Source: Acidocella sp. (GTDB lineage Bacteria > Pseudomonadota > Alphaproteobacteria > Acetobacterales > Acetobacteraceae). Taken from it: a stretch of DNA of 18,616 nucleotides. Below are positions 12,506-18,616 of the stretch, piece by piece. The stretch covers positions 1-18,616 of the forward strand of contig JAQUAC010000012.1 of assembly GCA_028687415.1 (NCBI GenBank), in the 5' to 3' direction. Positions within the stretch are counted from its first letter, which is position 1. Every line of letters starts with the position of its first letter. Below the pieces are notes generated by a model that saw nothing but the letters and a program-made list of their open reading frames with translations, did no database searches and was not told where the DNA came from. The position numbers were made by a program, and so were the translations under genes.

Positions 12506-13250
12506 ACTGAACGTAGCGCCGCACCAGCGGTTCCAATGCGGCGGCGATTCTGGTCATGCCCTCGGCGTTGGGGTGCAGAGGCGGCGCCGGCGGGTGCAAA
12601 TGCGGGTCCACATACAGGCTGGCATCGGTATGGCCGTCCTGCATGAGCAGATGGCCGACATTGACGAAAGTGACGTCGGGGCTGCCCGCATAGGCGCGGG
12701 CCAGGGCGGCGTTGGTGGTGGCGGTTTGCGCATCCACCCACGAACTGCGGATGGAGGGTAGCACGCCCAGCAGCAGGATATGCGCCTCCGGCAGGCGTTG
12801 ATGCGTGTTGCGCACCACGGCCTCGATGGCGGGGATGGTCATGGCCGCATCCCAGTGCACACGCCCGAAATTATTGGCGCCAATGAGGATGATGGCGAGT
12901 TGCGGGTGCAGACCTTGCACCTGGCCGTGGTCGAGCCGCCAGATCAGGCTGGCGGTGGTGTCGCCGATGAAGCCGAAATCCAGCGCGTGATAGGGGGCGT
13001 AGTATTTGTCCCATATGGGCTTGATGTCGTCATAGCCGTGCCCGCCCTGGCGTTGCCAGTAATAGGTAATGGAATCGCCCAGCCAGACGATTTTCGCGTC
13101 CGGGGTAGCCCGCGCCTCTGCCAGCGTCTGCAAAAAATGCCGGTTCCACTGGGGGAGATCCATGCGGCTGATTGGCGCCTCGGCGATGTTGACGCTGGCG
13201 CGTGCCGCGCCGGGCAGCAGCAGCAGGGCCGCGAGCAGGAGGCGTTTCAT
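12504..13250 (-). CDS. Exported SGNH/GDSL-type hydrolase
   Basis: The 248-residue protein has a signal peptide with likely cleavage at ARA|SV (18/19), so it acts in the periplasm or outside. Block I is VWLGDSITYYW (Ser60 as nucleophile); the FGFIGDTT glycine block and the block III asparagine (ILIGANNFG, Asn127) follow. The final catalytic Asp-x-x-His block is unclear: the region reads YVDPHLHPPAPPLHPN (214-228), with no Asp three residues before His226. The family includes esterases that remove acyl groups from lipids or polysaccharides; the substrate is unknown. Its ATG overlaps the uppP stop (TAATG), so the two are co-translated. Confidence 0.88.
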   Translation of the reverse strand: MKRLLLAALLLLPGAARASVNIAEAPISRMDLPQWNRHFLQTLAEARATPDAKIVWLGDSITYYWQRQGGHGYDDIKPIWDKYYAPYHALDFGFIGDTTASLIWRLDHGQVQGLHPQLAIILIGANNFGRVHWDAAMTIPAIEAVVRNTHQRLPEAHILLLGVLPSIRSSWVDAQTATTNAALARAYAGSPDVTFVNVGHLLMQDGHTDASLYVDPHLHPPAPPLHPNAEGMTRIAAALEPLVRRYVQ

Positions 13251-14086
13251 TACAGCCCCAACAGCAGGAGCACAAAACTGCCGCCGCCGAAGACGGCGCA
13301 GTACCAGGCAAAGGGTTTCAGCGCCCAGGAATCATGGCTCTTGAAGTAGCGCATGAGGAAGGCGGTGCTGGCATAGGCCACCACGCCGGAGACCACAGCC
13401 GCCAGCAGTGAGAGCCCGAACAGCGAATGAAGCTCATGCGCGTGCATCAGCTTCGGCACCTCGGCCATGGCGGCGGCGAAGATGATCGGCGTGCCCATCA
13501 GGAAGGAGAATTTCGCCGCTTCCTCATGGTTGATGCCGCGCTGCAAGGCGCCGACGATGGCCGCGCCTGAGCGCGAGATGCCGGGCATGAAGGCGAGGCA
13601 CTGGTACAGGCCGATGATCAGCGCATCACGCAGGGTGATGCTGGCCTCGGTGCGCAGGATGCGCCCGCGCAGGCGCTCGCCCAGCAGCAGCAGCCCGGCA
13701 TTGGCGACGAGGAATAGCGAGGCGATGATCGGGCTGCCGAAGAGATGCGAGATGGGCTTCTTCAGCACCGCCCCGATAATCACGGCCGGAATGGTGGCGA
13801 CGATGAGCTTCAGCAGCAGGTCACGCGCGGCGCTGTTCTCGGCCGCGTAGCCCCGGCCCAGCGCGCCGCGGGCAATGGCCAGCCAATCCGACGCGAAGAA
13901 CAGCAGCAGGCCGCAGGCGGTGCCCAGATGCAGCATGACGAGGAACGGGAGGAAACCCGAGCCGCTCTGGTCGATGTGCCAATGCAGCAGGGTCGGCACG
14001 ATGACAGCGTGGCCCAGGCTGCTGACGGGGAAGAGCTCCGTGGCCCCCTGAAGAATGGCGAACAGCACGGCATGAACGAAATTCAT
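13250..14086 (-). CDS. uppP: Undecaprenyl-diphosphatase (BacA/UppP)
   Basis: The 278-residue polytopic membrane protein recycles undecaprenyl diphosphate to the monophosphate carrier for peptidoglycan and surface glycans. Both signature regions are present: QGATELFPVSSLGHAVI (13-29) with the catalytic Glu and Ser residues, and PGISRSGAAI (168-177). Several further hydrophobic helices follow. The start is ATG 14086, five nt behind GGGGAG; a longer frame to 14248 has no family similarity. The stop and the next ATG share one base, which ties this gene to the SGNH hydrolase. Confidence 0.95.
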   Translation of the reverse strand: MNFVHAVLFAILQGATELFPVSSLGHAVIVPTLLHWHIDQSGSGFLPFLVMLHLGTACGLLLFFASDWLAIARGALGRGYAAENSAARDLLLKLIVATIPAVIIGAVLKKPISHLFGSPIIASLFLVANAGLLLLGERLRGRILRTEASITLRDALIIGLYQCLAFMPGISRSGAAIVGALQRGINHEEAAKFSFLMGTPIIFAAAMAEVPKLMHAHELHSLFGLSLLAAVVSGVVAYASTAFLMRYFKSHDSWALKPFAWYCAVFGGGSFVLLLLGL

Positions 14087-14174
14087 GAAAACTCCCCGTT
14101 GGCGATATGGCGGCGACCGCTCCCCGGCCCCATGTGCTGCATTGCAGAAATTTGGGGCGTCGTTAAGCGGGCTT

Positions 14175-15338
14175 ATGCAGAATTCACAAAACCCTGGCGC
14201 GGCGATGGTCGCGCTGCTCGCCGCGTCCTGCGGGATTGTCGTTGCCAATATTTATTACAGCCAGCCGCTCATCGGGCTGATCGGCCCGGCGGTGCATATG
14301 AGCGCGCATGGGGCGAGTCTGATCGTCAGCTTGACGCAGCTTGGTTATGCGCTGGGGCTGCTGCTGCTGGTGCCGTTGGGGGATCTGGTGGAGAACCGGC
14401 GGCTGGTGGTGGTGACTATCACCGCCTCGATCCCTGCGCTGCTGCTGGCGGGGTTCGCGCATTCGGGGGAGGCTATGCTGGTGGCCGGGGGGCTCATTGG
14501 CCTGACCTCGGTGGCGGTGCAGATGCTGATCCCGCTGGCGGCGCATCTGTCGCCGGAGCGCAGGCGCGGGCGGGTGGTGGGCAATGTGATGAGCGGGCTG
14601 CTGTTCGGCATTCTGTTCGCGCGGCCGGTGGCGTCCATCATCGCGGATGTGTCTTCCTGGCGGGTGGTGTTCTGCCTGTCGGCGGTGGTGATGGCTGTGC
14701 TGGCGGTGGTGCTGAGCCGGGCACTGCCGCGGCGTGTGCCCGCAGGCGGGCAGCATTATGGCGCGTTGCTGGCCTCGCTCTTCGCGCTGCCGGTGAGGCT
14801 GCCGGTTCTGCGCCAGCGCGCCTTGTATCAGGCCGCATGCTTTGCCGGGTTTTCGCTGTTCTGGACGGGGGTCCCTTTGTATCTGGCGCAGAATTTTGGC
14901 TTCACCCAGCGCGGCATCGCGGCGTTTGCCCTGGCCGGGGCGGCGGGGGCGTTTGCGGCGCCCATCGCGGGTAGCTTGGGCGACAGGGGCTATGCGCGGT
15001 CGGGTACGGTGGTGGCGTTGACGGCTATCGCGGCGGCGTTCGGCATTGCCTGGGTGGGCGGGCGCGTTCACTCGGTGGTGGTGCTGGCGGTGTCCGGTAT
15101 CGTGCTGGATGCCGGGGTGCAGACCTGCCTCGTGCTGGGGCAACGCACCATCTACACCATGGCGCCGGAGATGCGCTCGCGGCTCAACGGTATGTTCATG
15201 GCTATCTTCTTCCTGGGCGGGGCGGCAGGCTCGGCGGTGACGAGCACGCTGCTCATTCATGGCGGCTGGCCGGGGTTGTGCGCGCTGGGCGGCGCGCTGC
15301 CGCTGGCGGCCCTGGGTTATTTCGCCATCGCCCGCTGA
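14175..15338 (+). CDS. Major facilitator superfamily exporter (AraJ/COG2814 type)
   Basis: The 387-residue protein has about 12 hydrophobic segments. ANIYYSQPLIGLIG near the N-terminus, the loop 2-3 motif LGDLVENRRLV, and the central loop LSPERRRGRVVGNVMSGL identify the drug/sugar efflux MFS group often annotated as arabinose-efflux-like. Substrate cannot be read from sequence. ATG 14175 has only a weak site (AAGCGGG); the frame continues upstream to 14085 without similarity. The TGA stop shares its A with the next ATG, so the permease behind it is probably co-expressed. Confidence 0.9.
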   Translation: MQNSQNPGAAMVALLAASCGIVVANIYYSQPLIGLIGPAVHMSAHGASLIVSLTQLGYALGLLLLVPLGDLVENRRLVVVTITASIPALLLAGFAHSGEAMLVAGGLIGLTSVAVQMLIPLAAHLSPERRRGRVVGNVMSGLLFGILFARPVASIIADVSSWRVVFCLSAVVMAVLAVVLSRALPRRVPAGGQHYGALLASLFALPVRLPVLRQRALYQAACFAGFSLFWTGVPLYLAQNFGFTQRGIAAFALAGAAGAFAAPIAGSLGDRGYARSGTVVALTAIAAAFGIAWVGGRVHSVVVLAVSGIVLDAGVQTCLVLGQRTIYTMAPEMRSRLNGMFMAIFFLGGAAGSAVTSTLLIHGGWPGLCALGGALPLAALGYFAIAR

Positions 15339-16570
15339 TGTACGCGGTGTTTACCTGGGCCATTGTGCTGGGCAGTCTGGGCTGCATCATTCTGCGCCCG
15401 TTTGGCATGCGCGAGGCTGTGCCCGCCATGGCCGGGGCCGTGCTGCTGGTGCTGTGCGGGTTGCTGCCGCCAGGGCTGGCGCTACGCGCGGCGGGGCAGG
15501 GGGCGGATGTGTATCTGTTCCTCATCGGCATGATGGTGCTTTCCGAGCTTGCCGCCGATCAGGGCGTGTTTGTTTGGGGCGCGGGCTGCATGGCGCGTGC
15601 CGCCGGGGGCTCGGCGCTACGGCTGTTTTGCCTGATCTACGCCATGGCGGTGGTGGTGACGGTGTTTCTCTCCAACGATGCGACAGCCGTGGTGCTGACG
15701 CCGGCCGTGGCGGCCATGGCCAGCGCGGTGCGGGCGGAGAGAAAGCTGCCCTTCCTGCTCATCTGCGCCTTTGTCGCCAATGCTGCCTCCTTCGTGCTGC
15801 CGATCTCTAACCCGGCTAATCTCGTGGTATTTGCAGGCGCGATGCCGGATCTGGCGCATTGGTTGCGCGGGTTCGGGCTGGCCTCGGTGGCGGCCATTGG
15901 CGCCACTTTCTTGTTGCTCTGGTTCACGCAGCGTGGCGCTCTGCGCCAGAGCTTGGCGGTGCCGGAGGAGCGGGTGGCACTGTCCGCTGGCGGCAAACTC
16001 ACTCTGGCCGGGCTGGGGGCCATGGCGGGGCTGCTGCTGCTGGCCTCGGCGCAAGGCTGGAGGCTTGGTTTGCCGACCTTCTGCGCCGGGCTTGGCACCG
16101 CGGCGCTGGTGCTTATCCCGGCGCGGCAATCCCCCTGGAGGCTGGCGCGGCAGATATCCTGGAGCGTGCTGCCGCTGGTGGCGGGGCTGTTCGTGATGGT
16201 CGGGGCGCTGGACCATATCGGGCTGGCGGAGGGGCTGGGCGCGCGGCTCGGCGGGTTTGGCGGTATGTGGGGCATTGGCGTGGAGCTGGCGGTGCTGAGC
16301 AACCTAGTGAACAATTTGCCCGCCGGGTTGCTGGCCGGGCATGTTCTGACGCAGGTCGGGGCTGGGCCGGGGGTGCGCGGGGCGGCGCTGCTGGGGGTGG
16401 ATCTTGGCCCCAACCTCTCCATAACTGGCTCGCTCGCCACGCTTCTTTGGCTGACGGCGCTGCGCCGTCATGGGGTGGAGGTTACGGCATGGCGCTTTCT
16501 GCGCCTGGGGGCCGTGGTGATGCCGCCCGCGTTGCTGGCGGCCCTAGCAGCTTTGTGGCTGGCAAGCTGA
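15338..16570 (+). CDS. ArsB/NhaD-type ion transporter (IT superfamily permease)
   Basis: The 410-residue polytopic protein has the paired re-entrant motifs of the arsenite/sodium antiporter group: VVTVFLSNDATAVVLTP (about 107-122), FVANAASFVLPISNPANLV (145-163) and, in the second half, ELAVLSNLVNNLPAGLLA and GPNLSITGSLATLLW. ArsB proteins export arsenite; relatives move other anions or sodium. No arsR or arsC gene is nearby, so arsenite is only one possibility. ATG 15338 overlaps the MFS stop by one base (TGATG); the frame upstream to 15278 overlaps the MFS gene and is not family-like. Confidence 0.9.
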   Translation: MYAVFTWAIVLGSLGCIILRPFGMREAVPAMAGAVLLVLCGLLPPGLALRAAGQGADVYLFLIGMMVLSELAADQGVFVWGAGCMARAAGGSALRLFCLIYAMAVVVTVFLSNDATAVVLTPAVAAMASAVRAERKLPFLLICAFVANAASFVLPISNPANLVVFAGAMPDLAHWLRGFGLASVAAIGATFLLLWFTQRGALRQSLAVPEERVALSAGGKLTLAGLGAMAGLLLLASAQGWRLGLPTFCAGLGTAALVLIPARQSPWRLARQISWSVLPLVAGLFVMVGALDHIGLAEGLGARLGGFGGMWGIGVELAVLSNLVNNLPAGLLAGHVLTQVGAGPGVRGAALLGVDLGPNLSITGSLATLLWLTALRRHGVEVTAWRFLRLGAVVMPPALLAALAALWLAS

Positions 16571-16607
16571 CCGCCCATGCGATAGGCCCGTTGCAGGAGG
16601 CTGGCAC

Positions 16608-18044
16608 ATGAATCTGGCACGGGGGGCGGCGCGCGGGGCGGCGTGGAATTTCGTCACGGTGCTGGTGGAGCGCGGCTTTGGCTTTATCATCCTCGGGCTG
16701 CTGCTGCGGGTGATTCCGGCCTCGGTGGTTGGGTTGATCGCCATTGCCTCGGCCATTTCTGACCTCGCGCGTGTCGTCGCCAATAGCGGGGCGGGGGAGC
16801 AGGTACAGGCCAGCCCTGGTGACCGCAACGTGGAGGCGGGGGCGTTTTGGAGCCAGTTTTTGGCCTCGCTGCTGTTCATGGGGGGGCTGTTTGTGGCCGC
16901 GCCCTGGCTCGCCGCGCTGTACGGGCAGCCGAAGCTCAGCCTGGTGCTGCGCGTCATGGCGCTGAATGTGGTGATGACGAGCTTCCTCATCGTGCCCTCG
17001 GCGCGGCTGGCCTCGCAATTCCGTTTCAAGGCGGTGGGGCTGATCTCGCTGGGTAGCACCATCTGTGGCGGGCTGGTGGCGCTGCCCTTTGCCTTTTCCG
17101 GGCATGGCATCGCCGCGCTTGTCTGGCAGCGCATGGCCGGGGTGGCGTTTTATGCGGTGGTGGCGTCCGTGGTGGCGCGCTGGGTGCCGCCGCGCCCGCC
17201 ATCGCTGGCCGTGCTGCGGGAGGGGTTCCGCTTCTCCCTGCCGCTGATGGAGGCGGCGTTCGTCGATTACATCTCCGTCACCGGCTACGTGATGCTGGTG
17301 GGACTGCGCATGTCGGTGGCCGATCTCGGGGTGTTCCGCATCGCTCAGCGTTTGGCCGAGGTGTTGCAGGAAGTTGCCTTCACCCCGGCGCGCAAGGTGT
17401 TCATGCCGGTGTTCGTGGCCGTGCGACACGACAAGGACCGCCGTTACGAGACCACGCGGCAGATGCTGGATTTGCTCTCCATGACGATATTCTTCGTTAG
17501 CGCCGTGTGCGGGGCGGCGGCCAAGCCTATTGTGCTGCTGATGTTCGGGGCGCGGTGGGAGGCGGCGGTGCCGGTCTTCGCTATCGTCACACTCATGGCC
17601 CCGGCGGCGGCGCTTTATAGTGTCATAAACCCGCTGCTGGCGGCGACGGGGCGCACGCGGCTGGTCTCGCACTATGCCTGGCTGAACGCCGCGACCATCG
17701 CCGCCGCCGCGTGGTTCGGGGCACCTTACGGGCTGGTGGTGCTGGCCTGGGCGCTGGCCGGGCGCGGGGTGGTGGCGTCGGTGCTGTTCGCGTTGGCCCT
17801 GCGCCAGGGGTTGGAGCGGCCGGTGGGGCCGATTTTGCGGTTGCTGGTGTTGCCCTGCTTGGCGCTGGCGGCGGCGCGGCTGGCGGGATACGCGGCGCTG
17901 ATAGCACTTCCGGGGCTGCCGCTGGTGGAGCAGCTGGCGGTAAGTGGCGGTGCCGCCGCAGCCGCCTTCGCCCTGGTGGCGCTTGCGCTGGCGCCGGGGC
18001 GGATGTTGGGCATGACCGCCCGCTTGCGCCGCGCCTTGGCATAA
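16608..18044 (+). CDS. Wzx-type polysaccharide flippase (MOP superfamily)
   Basis: The 478-residue protein has about 12-14 hydrophobic segments and the WzxC-like N-terminus with GAAWNFVTVLVERGFGFIIL. It fits lipid-linked oligosaccharide or exopolysaccharide flippases (COG2244). Conserved-looking pieces are RLASQFRFKAVGLI, VTGYVMLVGLRMSVADLGVFR and EVAFTPARKVFMPVF. It would carry undecaprenyl-linked units across the inner membrane. It has a strong ribosome binding site (GCAGGAGG, 7 nt before ATG 16608) and sits 37 bp after the permease gene. No glycosyltransferase is nearby, so its glycan is unknown; the linked uppP on the other strand serves the same carrier lipid. Confidence 0.9.
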   Translation: MNLARGAARGAAWNFVTVLVERGFGFIILGLLLRVIPASVVGLIAIASAISDLARVVANSGAGEQVQASPGDRNVEAGAFWSQFLASLLFMGGLFVAAPWLAALYGQPKLSLVLRVMALNVVMTSFLIVPSARLASQFRFKAVGLISLGSTICGGLVALPFAFSGHGIAALVWQRMAGVAFYAVVASVVARWVPPRPPSLAVLREGFRFSLPLMEAAFVDYISVTGYVMLVGLRMSVADLGVFRIAQRLAEVLQEVAFTPARKVFMPVFVAVRHDKDRRYETTRQMLDLLSMTIFFVSAVCGAAAKPIVLLMFGARWEAAVPVFAIVTLMAPAAALYSVINPLLAATGRTRLVSHYAWLNAATIAAAAWFGAPYGLVVLAWALAGRGVVASVLFALALRQGLERPVGPILRLLVLPCLALAAARLAGYAALIALPGLPLVEQLAVSGGAAAAAFALVALALAPGRMLGMTARLRRALA

Positions 18045-18101
18045 GGCGTGCCGGATTCGCTTGCCCAGCCTGCCGCTTGCTGATTGAATAGAGAGGCCCT
18101 C

Positions 18102-18616
18102 ATGAGTGAATTTCCGCCCTTCTCCCTGCTGCAACCGGCCTGCCAAACCGCCGCGATGGTGCTGACCTCGCCGCACTCGGGCCGGCGGTACGATGCCGCC
18201 TTTCTGGCGACGGCGCGGCTGGATGCGACCGCCATCCGCCGCTCGGAGGACAGCTTCGTGGAGGAACTGTTTGGAGCCGCGCCCGGCCTGGGCGTGCCGT
18301 TGCTGGCGGCGGAGTTTCCGCGCGCCTGGTGCGACGCCAACCGCGAGCCCTGGGAGCTCGACCCGGCGATGTTCGCCGACGCGCTGCCTGATTACGTGAA
18401 CACCACCAGCCCGCGCGTGGCGGCGGGGTTGGGGACAGTGGCGCGCATTGTGGGCACGGGAGAGCCGATCTACGCGCGCAAGCTGCGCTTTGCCGAGGCC
18501 AAGACGCGAGTGGAAACGGGCTGGCGGCCTTACCATGAGGCGCTGGCCGGGATGATAGAGGAGACGCTGGGGCGCTTCGGCCATTGTCTGGTGCTGGATT
18601 GTCATTCCATGCCGAG
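18102..18616 (+). CDS. N-formylglutamate amidohydrolase family protein (cut at the window edge)
   Basis: The frame begins at ATG 18102 behind GAGAGG and stays open to the last base, giving 171 residues. Family motifs in order are LTSPHSGRRY, RRSEDSFVEELF, FPRAWCDANREPWELDP, AGLGTVARIVGTGEPIYARKL, RPYHEAL and LVLDCHSMP, which carries a metal or catalytic His. These enzymes remove formate from N-formylglutamate in histidine breakdown, but stand-alone members act on other N-acyl substrates. No hut genes are in view. It follows the flippase gene by 57 bp. Confidence 0.94.
   Translation, partial: MSEFPPFSLLQPACQTAAMVLTSPHSGRRYDAAFLATARLDATAIRRSEDSFVEELFGAAPGLGVPLLAAEFPRAWCDANREPWELDPAMFADALPDYVNTTSPRVAAGLGTVARIVGTGEPIYARKLRFAEAKTRVETGWRPYHEALAGMIEETLGRFGHCLVLDCHSMP

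Noticed and set aside
15338..16570. Arsenic resistance operon
   Set aside because: Only an ArsB/NhaD-like permease is present; there is no arsR, arsC or arsA-like gene, so an arsenite role cannot be claimed.
16482..18605. 707-codon minus-strand frame across the flippase and amidohydrolase genes
   Set aside because: It spans two clear plus-strand genes and their gap, and is rich in Gln, His and Arg without domain features.

Overview
The window is GC-rich DNA with short intergenic gaps, and almost every reading frame is a recognisable bacterial housekeeping or envelope gene. The gene families point to an alphaproteobacterium: a DUF4164-like/zapA/6S RNA block, ihfB-lapA-pyrF-trpF, and a class I aldolase next to thiE. 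A member of the Acetobacteraceae (Acidocella/Acidiphilium-like) is my best guess. This rests on protein style and gene order, not on a database search. No insertion sequence, phage gene, tRNA, rRNA or CRISPR array was seen.

Layout. Positions 1-5241 hold the elongation factor P system: efp (minus, cut by the window edge), epmB (minus) and epmA (plus). A 921-residue autotransporter sits between efp and epmB. Positions 5291-7266 hold a small lipoprotein, an uncharacterised protein whose C-terminal half looks like a catalytically dead tyrosine/dual-specificity phosphatase, an AT-rich 316-bp gap full of inverted repeats and promoter-like boxes, and a stand-alone roadblock/LC7 protein. Positions 7532-9649 hold thiE, class I fructose-bisphosphate aldolase and an unknown protein, all on the minus strand, with a strong terminator between the aldolase gene and thiE. 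Positions 9738-12448 run rightward: a coiled-coil protein, zapA, a 6S RNA, ihfB, lapA, pyrF and trpF; the last four genes are nearly fused by stop/start overlaps. Positions 12504-14086 hold uppP followed by an overlapping SGNH hydrolase on the minus strand. Positions 14175-18616 run rightward: an MFS exporter, an ArsB/NhaD-type permease, a Wzx-type flippase and a truncated N-formylglutamate amidohydrolase.

How the genes work together. EpmB and EpmA convert the EF-P loop lysine to its beta-lysylated form, which relieves ribosome stalling at proline runs; several proteins in this window carry PPP or PPPG runs. UppP and the flippase both serve undecaprenyl-linked envelope glycan traffic. ZapA, 6S RNA and IHF are growth and nucleoid factors. 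The items most worth a second look are the pseudophosphatase and orphan roadblock region with its regulatory DNA, a 22-bp palindrome inside the autotransporter gene, an apparent CTG start of lapA, a TrpF with several altered active-site motifs, and the 6S RNA locus with its own promoter.
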